From: Candidatus Roseilinea sp.
GTDB taxonomy: Bacteria; Chloroflexota; Anaerolineae; J036; Brachytrichaceae
Direction of reading: 5' to 3'
Assembly (NCBI GenBank): GCA_025055235.1
Contig: JANWYN010000023.1
Location: forward strand, 1-35,513
DNA: 35,513 nt
Part shown: positions 10,949 through 18,463 of the stretch, piece after piece
How the letters are laid out: each line of letters starts with the position of its first letter
How positions within the stretch are numbered: position 1 is the first letter of the stretch
Translations under genes and position numbers: made by a program
Notes under the pieces: generated by a model
The model's input: only the letters and a program-made list of their open reading frames with translations
Told to the model about the DNA's origin: nothing
Databases searched by the model: none

Positions 10949-11039
10949 GTGGTGAGGGACGAGAGGTGAGGGTTGGGGTCGAGTGTTAAGAGGCTATCAT
11001 CAATCATCAATTACCACTTACCACTTACTAACAACGCGA
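10921..11039. repeat. Long heptamer array between ruvX and mltG
   Basis: Seventeen 7-nt units run without losing phase from inside the ruvX 3' end to the base before the mltG start. The left half is GGGGTGA, GGGGTGA, GTGGTGA, GGGACGA, GAGGTGA; the right half is CATCAAT twice, then TACCACT twice and TACTAAC. The sense switches from G/A-rich to C/T-rich, as in the inverted-arm arrays. It provides the ruvX stop codon. Confidence 0.88.
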
Positions 11040-11040
11040 C

Positions 11041-12180
11041 ATGAGCAGACCACGATTCTCGATCTTCAAGCTGGGGCTATTCGCCGTGACCTTGGCGGCG
11101 CTGGTCTTCGCCGGCGCGACCTGGGCGCAGCGCGTCCGCGGCGCCGGCATCCCTGACGCCCAGCGCATGACCGGCCTGGATCGCTGGCTGATCGGCACCT
11201 ACCTCGACCTGCTGCGCAGCAACGACTTGACCCGCCCGGCCAGCAACGACCCAACGCCGCAAACATTCGTGGTCGAGCCCGGCGAGTCTGTGGCCGAGAT
11301 CGGGCGCAAGCTGCAAGCGCAGGGCTTGATTGACGATCCCGACCTATTTCGGCTCTATGTGCGGCTGAAAGGGCTGGATGCCACCATCAACGCCGGTGTG
11401 TTCACGCTGCGGCCGAACATGAACATCGAGCAGATCGCGTTGGCCTTACAACGCAGCTCAGCCCGCGAAGTGCAGGTGACCATCCCCGAAGGCAAGCGCC
11501 GCGAGGAGATCGCGCAACTGCTGGAGCAACAGCTCGGCGTGAGCGCCGACGAGTTCATCCGGCTGACCAGCCGCGCCCGCGCTTACAACTATCCCTTCCT
11601 GCGCGGGTTGCCGGCCGACGCCACGCTTGAAGGCTATCTCTTCCCGGACACCTACCGCTTGCCGGAGAACCCCACCGCACAGGACGTGATCCTGCGCATG
11701 CTGGACAACTTCGGCGTCAAGGCCGCGCCGCTGTTGGAGCAGGCGCGCGCCGAAGGGCGCAACCCGCACGAGCTGCTCACCCTAGCGTCCATCGTCGAAC
11801 GCGAGGCGGTCATCCCGGCCGAACGGCCGACCATCGCCAGCGTGTTCTTCAACCGCCTGCGCGTGGGGCAACCGTTGCAGGCCGACCCGACCACGCAATA
11901 CGCGTTAGGCTATCAACCCGACCAGGGCACGTGGTGGAAGAAGGGGCTGACGCTGGACGACTTGAAGTTCGTGGATCCGGCTGGCTACAACACCTACACC
12001 AACCCCGGCCTGCCGCCCGGGCCAATCGCCAACCCCGGCTTGTCGTCCATCCAAGCGGTGCTGCAGCCGGCGCAGACCAACTTTTACTACTTCGTCGCGT
12101 CGTGCAACGGCGACGGCTCGCACCAGTTCTCGGTCACCTTCCAGGAGCACCAAACCAAGCTGTGCCCGCAGCAGCCGTAG
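11041..12180 (+). CDS. mltG: Endolytic murein transglycosylase MltG
   Basis: Predicted 379-residue inner-membrane enzyme that cuts nascent peptidoglycan glycan strands. The N-terminal TM helix spans about residues 9-28. A LysM-like subdomain follows (FVVEPGESVAEIGRKLQAQGL, about residues 76-96), then the YceG catalytic domain. LASIVEREAV contains E253, the position of the catalytic glutamate in E. coli MltG (ASIVEKE). Downstream, PLQADPTTQYALGY and NTYTNPGLPPGPIANPG are the conserved active-site segments, and the chain ends soon after FVASCNGDGSHQFS. The length and the neighbourhood (ruvX, alaS) are typical. The ATG follows the heptamer array directly, so translation may rely on coupling or leaderless initiation. 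Confidence 0.95.
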   Translation: MSRPRFSIFKLGLFAVTLAALVFAGATWAQRVRGAGIPDAQRMTGLDRWLIGTYLDLLRSNDLTRPASNDPTPQTFVVEPGESVAEIGRKLQAQGLIDDPDLFRLYVRLKGLDATINAGVFTLRPNMNIEQIALALQRSSAREVQVTIPEGKRREEIAQLLEQQLGVSADEFIRLTSRARAYNYPFLRGLPADATLEGYLFPDTYRLPENPTAQDVILRMLDNFGVKAAPLLEQARAEGRNPHELLTLASIVEREAVIPAERPTIASVFFNRLRVGQPLQADPTTQYALGYQPDQGTWWKKGLTLDDLKFVDPAGYNTYTNPGLPPGPIANPGLSSIQAVLQPAQTNFYYFVASCNGDGSHQFSVTFQEHQTKLCPQQP

Positions 12181-12186
12181 TCGCAA

Positions 12187-12265
12187 GCGCATTCGCGTAT
12201 AGGGGCAAACGTCGCAAGGTGGGGCGCGGGCGCCGTCGCGCCCGCGGTGGCCATAGCGCGCCACG
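12187..12265. repeat. Partial copy (C) of the GGGTGCATTCGC repeat
   Basis: GCGCATTCGCG followed by TATAGGGGCAAACGTCGCA matches the left part of copies B and E. The right part is a GC-rich hairpin (GGGCGCGGGCG against CGCCCGCGG) and the GGCCATAGCGCGCC block. No right-hand GCGAATGCACC end is visible. It lies between the convergent mltG and yjbQ genes. Confidence 0.5.
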
Positions 12266-12317
12266 TTAGCCTTGACTGGCGGAAGCATCCGCAGCCGCCC
12301 GGCGTCCGGCATGCGGG

Positions 12318-12740
12318 CTACTCGCCGATGATCTTAACCAGCACGCGCTTGCGGCGCATGCCGTCGAACTCGCCGTAAAAGATCTGCTCCCACGGGCCGA
12401 AGTCTAGCCGGCCGTCAGTCACGGCCACCACCACTTCGCGGCCCATGATCTGGCGCTTGAGGTGTGCATCGGCGTTGTCCTCGCCGGTCAAGTTGTGCCG
12501 GTAGCGCGACGGGCCGGGGACTTCCGGCGCCAGCTCCTCCAGCCAACGCTCGAAGTCGTGGTGCAGGCCGCTCTCGTCGTCGTTGATGAACACCGAGGCG
12601 GTGATGTGCATGCTGTTCACCAGGCACAATCCATCGCGGATGCCGCTCTCGCGCAGCGCCTGTTCCACCTGCGGCGTGATGTTGATAAAAGCGCGTCGCT
12701 TGGGCACGTTCATCCAGATTTCTTTGCGATAGGATTTCAT
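12318..12740 (-). CDS. YjbQ family protein (UPF0047)
   Basis: Predicted 140-residue cytosolic protein of the YjbQ/UPF0047 family, small beta-sandwich trimers. Some members show weak thiamine-phosphate synthase activity in vitro; the physiological reaction is uncertain. Visible signatures are [22 protein letters not shown] (read as two blocks), [21 protein letters not shown] and [13 protein letters not shown]. Together they contain the conserved histidines and acidic residues of the putative metal site. The full length matches the family. The start MKSYRKEIW is the first Met of the conserved region. It is followed on the minus strand by nothing closer than mltG (convergent) and preceded by the mazG-like gene with a 24-nt gap, probably one operon. 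Confidence 0.92.
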   Translation of the reverse strand: MKSYRKEIWMNVPKRRAFINITPQVEQALRESGIRDGLCLVNSMHITASVFINDDESGLHHDFERWLEELAPEVPGPSRYRHNLTGEDNADAHLKRQIMGREVVVAVTDGRLDFGPWEQIFYGEFDGMRRKRVLVKIIGE

Positions 12741-12764
12741 ACGTCGTTGGATGATACGTCTGGC

Positions 12765-13094
12765 TCAGCGTACGTCGCCCTCCCCGCCGATGGCGCCGCG
12801 CGCCTGGCGTGAGGCGAGCTTGTCCAGGTTGTGCTGCGCCACGTCGTCCAGCGATAGGTCGAGTTCGGTGCACACTTGGGCCAGATACCACAGCACGTCG
12901 CCCAGCTCGGCCTTGAGCGCCTCGCGGTCGGCCTCGCCGATGGCGCCGGCTTTATCGCGGAAGATCTTCTTGATCTTGCCGGCCACTTCGCCGGCCTCGT
13001 TGGTTAGGCCGAGTGCCGGGTAGATCACCGGGTGGCCGATGGGCGGATATTGCGCCGTGCGGCGCGAGAGGCGCTGATAGTCGGAGAAGTCCAT
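12765..13094 (-). CDS. MazG-like nucleotide pyrophosphohydrolase
   Basis: Predicted 109-residue single-domain MazG-like protein of the all-alpha NTP pyrophosphatase superfamily, which hydrolyses NTP or dNTP to the monophosphate and PPi. The metal-binding pattern is clear: LTNEAGEVAGKIKK supplies the first E-x-x-E/K helix, and ALKAELGDVLWYLAQVCTELD supplies the second E-x-x-D helix. The protein is short but complete for the stand-alone class. It probably shares a transcript with the downstream yjbQ-like gene. Its role could be house-cleaning of non-canonical nucleotides or (p)ppGpp-related control; the sequence cannot decide. Confidence 0.9.
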   Translation of the reverse strand: MDFSDYQRLSRRTAQYPPIGHPVIYPALGLTNEAGEVAGKIKKIFRDKAGAIGEADREALKAELGDVLWYLAQVCTELDLSLDDVAQHNLDKLASRQARGAIGGEGDVR

Positions 13095-13110
13095 GTGCGC
13101 GGATTGTAAC

Positions 13111-13145
13111 GAGCGCCTAACGTGCTCCGGGCGCGCTAGGCGCCG
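13111..13145. repeat. Palindromic repeat GAGCGCCTAACG..., copy 1
   Basis: GAGCGCCTAACGTGCT is followed by GGGCGCGCTAGGCGCCG, giving an imperfect palindrome. A near-identical palindrome stands at 14014-14048, so the two bracket the broken nucleotidyltransferase gene. There is no T run, so a role as terminator is uncertain. Confidence 0.65.
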
Positions 13146-13733
13146 GACGAATCGCGTTTCTGCCCGCCGGCGCCGCGCTCGAAGCGTGCGATGCGCGCCT
13201 GGATGTCGGAGACAATGCTGCGCACCTCTCGCAGATCCGACTCGCTCAAGTGCTTCGACAGCGCGCTGAATAGCGGCGGCATCTCGGGCCGGTAGGCCTG
13301 CATCAGCGCAGCGATGTCGGCCTCATACAGGTTGACGCGCGTGAAGTCGCCCTGCCGGTATAGCAACGGCAGCGCATAGAGCTTGAGCAGCAGCAAGCCT
13401 TCAACCGTCGTGCACGGCACGTCGCTCGATAAAGCGCCTGACCGTCGTGTGCCTCTGGCGCACGCGGTCGAACAGCTTATCGCGCGTGAACCGGAAGTCA
13501 ATCGGCAGGCTGCCGAACGTCCCGTGTGCGAAGTACTCGCCGCGCTCGCCAATGCGTACTCGGGCAGTTTAGCCAGGTCGCTCACGGCGACGATCAGGTC
13601 GAGGTCCTCGGTGCTGCGCCCTTCCACATACTGCAGCAGTGCGATCCCACCCACGAGCACGTAATCCAACTTTGCGCGTCTCGAGCAGCGCGAAGAATTC
13701 GGCTACGGTGGTGGCCAGATCGTTTGCGTCCAT
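13136..13733 (-). pseudogene. Nucleotidyltransferase-like protein with three frameshifts
   Basis: Remnant of a roughly 195-residue nucleotidyltransferase-fold protein. Three reading frames must be joined. MDANDLATTVAEFFALLETRK comes first (from the ATG at 13733). LDYVLVGGIALLQYVEGRST plus EDLDLIV follows after a +1 shift near 13670. Then EYFAHGTFGSLPIDFRFTRD plus KLFDRVRQRHTTVRRFIERR follows after a shift near 13575. A return shift near 13425 gives TVEGLLLLKLYALPLLYRQG and the helical C-terminus with LSESDLREVRSIVSDIQ. The GG-x(9)-T-E-D-L-D-L pattern is the nucleotidyltransferase metal motif; such proteins often act as toxin or antitoxin partners, but no partner gene is visible. Either the gene is decaying or the assembly has three indels. 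Upstream, 13734-14069 has no gene, only repeats and hairpins. Confidence 0.75.
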
Positions 13734-13865
13734 CGTATGGGTCGGGCGGAACTTGAAGATCGTTGCATTGCGCACGATTCGTCCAATCGCGCGCGTGCTG
13801 GTGACCTCTGTCGGATGCGTCATGTGCACCGATTGTATGTCGGAGCGATAATTCCAGCGCCATCG

Positions 13866-13940
13866 CGTGCATTTTCTGACAGGGGCATTCCGATTTGCGC
13901 AGCGGACGAATCCGCGCGCAACACATGGCAAAGCCGGCGC
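13866..13940. repeat. Diverged intergenic repeat, copy G (GTGCATTTTCTGAC subtype)
   Basis: GTGCATTTTCTGACAGGGGC, then GATTTGCGCAGCGGA, GAATCC and CGCGCAAC, then CATGGCAAA and CCGGCGCA, matches 32180-32262 block for block. It is a subtype of the GGGTGCATTCGC family in which CGC after GCATT is replaced by TTC. Two more GC hairpins follow up to 14010 (GCCGGC/GCCGGC and TGCCCGCGACT against AGTCGCCGGGCA). Confidence 0.65.
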
Positions 13941-14013
13941 ACGGCCGGCTTCGCCGCAAATTGCCCGCGACTTCAGTCGCCGGGCATTTTGCGGAAAATA
14001 CACCCGTGCCATT

Positions 14014-14048
14014 GAGCGCCTAACGCGCTTAAAGCGCGTTAGGCGCCG
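14014..14048. repeat. Palindromic repeat GAGCGCCTAACG..., copy 2
   Basis: GCGCCTAACGCGC and GCGCGTTAGGCGC form a perfect 13-bp stem around TTAAA. It stands just upstream of a purine-rich AGGAGGCGGAGGGA stretch and the ATG at 14070, so the hairpin would sit in the leader of the NACHT/FGE relic. Confidence 0.75.
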
Positions 14049-15485
14049 CAAGGAGGCGGAGGGAGCGATATGCCGTTCGACCTGGAGACGTGGAAGCGCG
14101 AGGCGGCGGCGAAGCTGGCCCAGTTCAGGCGCACGGCCGCGCAGGCGTCGTCGCACATGACCTACACGACGCTCGCCACGATGACGCTGTGGCCGGTCGT
14201 GGAGGCGATCGGCCGCGGCGACGTATCCGGCGCGATTGGGGCGCTGATGGGCGCGGCAGCCGGCGCGGGCATCATCACCCAGAAGGCGCTCGAGTGGAAA
14301 GGCAAGACCGACGCCGAGATCGCGCGCGAGGCGGCGCAGTGGATCGAACAGGATGCCGTGAATGACTCCGCCCTTCGCCGTGACCTGGACAAGATCATGA
14401 CCGAGCTGCGCGCCGTGGCCCATGCTCAGGCGGGCATGAGTGACGCCGACCGCGCCTAGCTGGTCGAGACCCTGCGCCAAGAGACGGCGCGCATCGGCAG
14501 CAAGCTCGTGATCGAGACGCAGGGCGGCGCGGCGCTGATGAACAGCACCGTCACCGTTGGCCGCGATTTCGTCGGGCGCGACAAGACCACGATCATCAAC
14601 AACTACTGGAGCGCGGGCGGCGCCGAGCGCGACGCCGAATCGCTGCAGGCGCAAATTGACCGCTACCTGAACTGGGTGGTGAACACCTACGGCAAGATCG
14701 CGCTGCGCGGCGTGCAGCGCGCCGGCAGCTCGGTCATCGTGCTCGACCTCGACACGGCCTACGTCCCGCTCGAGGCGACGATCACGCGACCTGCCGAAGA
14801 AAGAAGAAGCCTTGCCACTCACGAAGCGAATCCTGCGCGTCCCGTCGAAGAACGCAAAGGCTTCATCGCCCATGTGATTGACGTGTTGAGACGGATCGGG
14901 TGGCAAAGCCCGGATTGGGACAAGGAAGGGTGCCAAACGACGCCAAGGTGTTTACCGGCGCTGCCGAGACGCTCATCGAAGAGAATCGGGCACATGCGAC
15001 CCCGAGGTGCGCCGCCGGTTGCAATCGCGCTTGCACGCGCTCGTGCGATATGACTTCAAGACCACGACCACGCGCGCCGCGTCGCGCGTCGCGGTCGCCG
15101 AGGCGCTCGCCTGTCTGGGCGACCCGCGCTTCGACCCCAACTACTGGCACCTGCCCGCCGAGCCGGACTTCGGCTTCGTGCGCGTCCCCGCCGGCCCGTT
15201 CCTGATGGGCACGCGGAAGGAAGATATCGGACGCATGAAGCGTGTCTTAGGCTATGAACCTAGAGAGGACAAAATTAACCCGCGCCCTGAGACCTATGTG
15301 GACGAGTTCTGCATCGCCCGTTACCCGGTCACGGTCGCCCAGTTCCGCGCCTTCGTTGCGGATCGCCGCGTTGCTGATCCGGATTTCCGGCTGGCCAACG
15401 AGAATGCCCTGAATGGCCTGCCCACGCATCCTGTAAGTTGGGTCACCTGGCACCAGGCGATGGCGTATTGCAAATGGCTGGAAGA

Positions 15486-15570
15486 GAAGCTGAGAGAACT
15501 GAGAACCAAGAACCAAGATTCAGCTGTCGAACCGCCTTTTCTCAATTCTCAATTCTCAATTTTCAATTTC
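15486..15570. repeat. Heptamer array inside the FGE domain relic
   Basis: Units AGAGAAC, TGAGAAC, CAAGAAC, CAAGATT, CAGCTGT, CGAACCG, CCTTTTC and then TCAATTC twice and TCAATTT twice run in one 7-nt phase. The array separates WLEEKL from LPSEAEWEKA, which are almost adjacent in intact FGE domains, and the downstream part is in the +1 frame. That fits an insertion of 7n bases with n of the form 3k+1. Confidence 0.85.
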
Positions 15571-15621
15571 CTTGCCGAGCGAGGCCGAGTGGGAGAAAGC
15601 CGCGCGCGGCGGCCTACTTCT

Positions 15622-15644
15622 CCCCTCTCCCACTGGGAGAGGGG
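15622..15644. repeat. REP-like hairpin inserted in the FGE relic
   Basis: CCCCTCTCCC and GGGAGAGGGG form a perfect 10-bp stem around ACT, followed by CCGGGGGTGAGGGC. In translation this is the PSPTGRGAGGEG type of peptide that such dispersed palindromes produce. It splits AARGG from the next native segment (ARIFTWEDD) without breaking the frame. Confidence 0.75.
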
Positions 15645-16051
15645 CCGGGGGTGAGGGCGCAAACCCCAACCCCGCCCGCATTTTCACCTGGGAAGACGAC
15701 CAACCCGACCCAGAGAAGGCCAACTGTGCGGATACCGGCATCGGCACGGTCAGCCCGGTCGGTTGCTTCCCGCATGGAGCCAGCCCTTATGGCTGCCAGG
15801 ACATGATTGGCAATATTCAAGAGTGGACGCACAGTCTTTATCGCCGTTATCCTTATAGACGCGATGATGGACGCGAAGAGAGTGAAGCCCGTGTTCTGCG
15901 CGGTGGTGCTTTCAACAATGCCCGATCTGCACGTGTTGCCTTTCGCCATTGGTTACGACCACTTAGCAGACGCGATTACATCGGATTCCGAGTTGCAGTG
16001 CGTTCCTATCTTCTCCGCCCTTCGACATTGGACTCTGGACTCCGGGAATAG

Positions 16052-16335
16052 CGACGAAAAGACCCTAAGAGAGCGTACTAAAATCACGCTGTCACGCCGA
16101 GCACCAGCAAAACATCTCGCTTTCCGACCCGCTTTTCTAGCCTATAGAACGAGATGAGAGACTTAGAGGCTCAAAATACCAGTCAAAAAGCCGTCTTTGA
16201 AAGTCGTTTCTGACTCTTAGTACACCTCTAAGGGCGCTCTGCGTGGCTGCCTCTACACATCAAGCTAAGCATAGCCATGGCGACGCCAGCCGTCAGTAAA
16301 CCCAGCGAGAGCGTCAAGGACGCCGGACTGTAAGC
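16052..16335. other. Gap after FGE relic, lower GC, no gene seen
   Basis: No supported coding sequence. The base composition is clearly more AT-rich than the surroundings, continuing the trend of the last 200 nt of the FGE relic. A weak inverted repeat (CTTAGAGG near 16160 and CCTCTAAG near 16225) is present. It looks like the residual flank of the acquired FGE locus. Confidence 0.5.
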
Positions 16336-16401
16336 ACGTCATGCCCGCGCAAGCGGGCATCCAGCGCCTGCGCATGGCTGGATTCCCGCTTTCGCGAATC
16401 C
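16336..16401. repeat. Compound palindromic repeat (ATGCCCGC...GCGGGCAT type)
   Basis: Three short hairpins follow one another: TGCCCGC/GCGGGCA around GCAA, CCAGC/GCTGG, and GGATTC/GAATCC around CCGCTTTCGC. This is the widespread intergenic GTCATGCCCGCG type of element. No gene overlaps it. Confidence 0.65.
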
Positions 16402-16463
16402 TGCTCTCCACGCCTTTTGGTGGGCGGGCATGAACGCCTGCGCGCAAGAGCGCCCGGCGCTAA

Positions 16464-16614
16464 TACCGATTGCTCAATCAAAGCGTGTTTAGTTCTGGAA
16501 CCGCAGATCCGTCGTGCCCGCGCACTCCCCGCCTTCGCGGGGACAAGCTTCGCGGGAATGACATGCGTACGTCGTTGAAGGCGAATTAGCCCACATTGGC
16601 CACGCAATTGGTAT
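16464..16614. repeat. Dispersed hairpin repeat, copy 2, with terminal inverted repeats
   Basis: ATACCGATTG at 16464-16473 is matched by CAATTGGTAT at 16605-16614 (9 of 10 when reversed and complemented). Inside are TTGCTCA, AGCGTGTTTAGT, CTGGAA and the CGTGCCCGCG hairpin also found at 1460-1535, plus an extra CCCCGC/GCGGGG hairpin. The size of about 150 nt and paired ends suggest a non-autonomous mobile element. The rest of the gap to 16837 holds no gene that I can support. Confidence 0.55.
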
Positions 16615-16837
16615 AAACCACCGGGCTAAGGGGACGGGCGAAGCGTGCACAGGCCGCGGGCGTGAAGCCTGGGCTACCGCACGGATTGCGCATTGCCCGC
16701 CTCCTTCAGCGCGGATCATTCTTGGTCGCGCTGCCTGATTCGTCCGTTAGCGTGATGCGTGTGGGCGACCACCTCAGGCCGCCCATATTCATGTCCCTGT
16801 CGGCGAATGCATCTGGGCCGCTGGAGGTGACGACGCA

Positions 16838-16872
16838 AAGACCCTCAAGTTCTCGAAGAACCCGAGGGTCTT
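16838..16872 (-). terminator. Hairpin downstream of the DUF1269 gene
   Basis: AAGACCCTC (16838-16846) pairs with GAGGGTCTT (16864-16872), with an inner TTC/GAA pairing. It begins 37 nt beyond the stop of the minus-strand DUF1269 reading frame and could end the cox-type transcript. No long T run follows, so it may instead be a dispersed hairpin. Confidence 0.4.
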
Positions 16873-16908
16873 CGCGAGCGGTCTGACCGGTAGGGGATCG
16901 AGGGGCGA

Positions 16909-17486
16909 CTATGCGAGGGGCGGCTCCTCGGCCTCGCGCAGCGCATCGCGCAGTTGCTTCTCCAGCGCTTCCGGCAGGGTGGTGTGTAACACGCGTCCCT
17001 GGAAGGGCTTCAGCTCGGCCAGCACCTGCTCCGGGTCGCGCTTTCGACCAGCAGGAAGACGGCCGACGCGTCGGGCTTCAGCCGCTGTGCCACGTCGTTG
17101 ATGAAGCCGTTGTCAATGCCCTTGTCGCGCAGGCCGCCGAGCAGCCCGCCGACCAGCAGGCCACCGACCGGCCCGCCCAGCACCGTGCCGACCAGCAGGC
17201 CGATGCCGCCACCGGCGAGCACGGCCCGCCCGCGCTTGTCGGTCGTCTGTTTGACTTCTGCCTCCGGCGCAGCCATACCGCCCGGGGGCAGGGCGACGCC
17301 ATGGCCGCCGGCGTCGCCGGACGAAGTCGGGGCGACGACGATGCGCTCGCTCGCCGGCGGGCGCGAGGCGAGTGCGGCGTCTTTCAACTTCAGCGCGCCG
17401 CGCGCCTCCAGGTCGCGCAGTGTGGACAGCGCTGCTTCGGCAGTGTGCTCGCCCTCGAACAAGATCGCTACCAGGTAATTTGCCAT
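16909..17486 (-). pseudogene. DUF1269-type glycine-zipper protein, single frameshift near the C-terminus
   Basis: Predicted protein of about 190 residues beginning MANYLVAILFEGEHTAEAAL, with GGAG five bases before the ATG at 17486. It has a ferredoxin-like N-terminal half, a glycine-zipper segment (GGGIGLLVGTVLGGPVGGLL) suggesting membrane insertion, and a second alpha/beta unit ending in SAVFLLVE. After LLVES one base appears to be missing. Moving to the next frame restores a family-like tail, RDPEQVLAELKPFQGRVLHT and TLPEALEKQLRDAL, ending at a stop at 16909-16911. Without the shift the chain stops early at 17010. It may be a sequencing indel or recent inactivation. It lies just downstream of the coxM-like gene on the same strand, separated by a hairpin. 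Function unknown. Confidence 0.65.
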
Positions 17487-17503
17487 CGAGACTCCCATGG
17501 ATT

Positions 17504-17538
17504 GAGAAACCCGGCTTCTGGAAGAAACCGGGTTTCTC
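17504..17538. repeat. GAGAAACCCGG hairpin
   Basis: GAGAAACCCGG (17504-17514) and CCGGGTTTCTC (17528-17538) form a perfect 11-bp stem with a 13-nt loop. It lies between the coxM-like stop (17542) and the DUF1269 start. It may attenuate or end the operon transcript; there is no T run on the minus strand. Confidence 0.6.
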
Positions 17539-17541
17539 GCG

Positions 17542-18405
17542 TTACTGCGCGCGCGCAGCGGCTTGGGTCAGGGCGCGCTTGGCCAGCACTTTGGCCAGAT
17601 GCACGCGGTAGTCGCCGCTGGCGAAGCTGTCGCCGATCGGGTTGCTGATGCCGTTGGCAGCCAGCGCAGCCGCGGCGGCGATGTTCTCCGCCGTCGGCGC
17701 CTTGCCGGTCAGCGCGGCTTCAGCGGCCGAGGCGCGCACCGGGTTCGGCGTGGCCCCGCCGATCACCAGGCTGACTTTGCTGCACACGCCGTTGGCGACC
17801 GTGACGACGGCCGACGCGCCGACCACGATGTAGCCGGAGGCGGGGTGCTGCAAATCGGCGTAGGCGCCGCCGGTGCCTTTGCCGTAACCGTTCACCGTCA
17901 CTTCGGTCACGATCTCGTTGGGGGCCAGGGCGGTGGTGAATAGGTCGGTCCAGAAGCCGGCGAAGTCAATCGTGCGCGAGCCGTTGGGGCCGACGGCCGT
18001 AACGCTGCCGCCCAGAGCGAGCAGGTTGGGCGGGTAGTCGGCGGCCGGGTCGGCGTGGACGATGGCGCCGCCGATGGTGCCGCGGTTGCGCACCATCTGG
18101 TCGCCGATCTTGTCGGCAGCCTCGGCCAGCAGCGGGCAGTGCGCCTTCACGTCGGCAGAGGCGGCGATGGCAGCGTGGGTGGTCATCGCGCCGATGCGCA
18201 GCTTGCCGCCCTCGACGCGGATGCCGCTCAGCTCCGGGATGCGGCCGATATCAATCAGCGCGCTGGGCTGCGCCAGGCGGTACTTCATGGCCGGGATGAG
18301 CGAGTGACCGCCGGCCAGGATTTTGGCGTTCTCCTTCGTGCTCAGCAGTTGCACGGCCTCGGCGACCGTCGCCGGCCGGTAGTAGTCGAAGTTCGCTGCA
18401 AACAT
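17542..18405 (-). CDS. FAD-binding medium subunit of a xanthine-dehydrogenase-family enzyme (CoxM-like)
   Basis: Predicted 287-residue flavoprotein subunit that passes electrons from the FeS subunit to an acceptor. FAD-binding signatures are AGGHSLIPAMK (about residues 31-41) and RNRGTIGGAIVHADPAADYP (about 107-126). The C-terminal CO_deh_flav_C domain covers about 175-280. The length is standard. A clear Shine-Dalgarno (GGAGAGACGT before the ATG at 18405) fixes the start. It is the third subunit gene in the order small-large-medium, typical of form II (BMS-type) operons. The four-helix-bundle gene and its heptamer arrays separate it from coxL by about 435 nt. Confidence 0.93.
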   Translation of the reverse strand: MFAANFDYYRPATVAEAVQLLSTKENAKILAGGHSLIPAMKYRLAQPSALIDIGRIPELSGIRVEGGKLRIGAMTTHAAIAASADVKAHCPLLAEAADKIGDQMVRNRGTIGGAIVHADPAADYPPNLLALGGSVTAVGPNGSRTIDFAGFWTDLFTTALAPNEIVTEVTVNGYGKGTGGAYADLQHPASGYIVVGASAVVTVANGVCSKVSLVIGGATPNPVRASAAEAALTGKAPTAENIAAAAALAANGISNPIGDSFASGDYRVHLAKVLAKRALTQAAARAQ

Positions 18406-18421
18406 ACGTCTCTCCTGTGGA

Positions 18422-18456
18422 GAAATTGAAAATTGAAAATTGAGAATTGAAAAGAG
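18422..18456. repeat. Heptamer array, left flank of the four-helix-bundle gene
   Basis: GAAATTG, AAAATTG twice, AGAATTG and AAAAGAG run in 7-nt phase. It is the inverted counterpart of the array at 18825-18848 on the other side of the small gene and ends a few bases before that gene's stop codon. Confidence 0.85.
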
Positions 18457-18463
18457 GGCAGAC

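Larger units (their letters stand above)
14070..16051 (+). pseudogene. Decayed NACHT/FGE-sulfatase (SUMF1-like) protein without its ATPase core
   Basis: Pieces of one long protein remain in order. Frame 1 (14070-14459) starts MPFDLETWKREA, with a membrane-like GALMGAAAGAGI segment, and stops at TAG 14457-14459. The same frame continues with VGRDFVGRDKTTIINNYW and VLDLDTAYVPLEA, a prefix typical of NACHT proteins in Chloroflexota and Cyanobacteria. The P-loop ATPase that should follow is missing. Another frame (from about 15004) resumes with RRRLQSRLHAL, ACLGDPRFDPNYWHLPAEPD, FVRVPAGPFLMGT and VSWVTWHQAMAYCKWLEEKL, the FGE-sulfatase domain. A heptamer array then shifts the frame. LPSEAEWEKAARGG, an inserted hairpin, FTWEDDQPDPEKANC, YGCQDMIGNIQEWT and VLRGGAFNNARSARVAFRHW complete it. 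Intact relatives are STAND-like proteins with proposed defence or signalling roles. This copy is almost certainly non-functional. Confidence 0.8.

Noticed and set aside
10443-11039. CRISPR array
   Set aside because: The repeats are 7 nt without spacers, and no cas gene is present.
14457-14459. TAG as a recoded codon in the NACHT relic
   Set aside because: The tRNA-Sec decodes UGA, not UAG, and the same gene has further frameshifts and a missing domain, so simple decay explains it.
13569-14936. 455-residue minus-strand open frame across the nucleotidyltransferase and NACHT relics
   Set aside because: Only its last part (MDANDLATTVAEFF...) is real and belongs to the broken nucleotidyltransferase; the rest is antisense to the NACHT/FGE relic and intergenic repeats.
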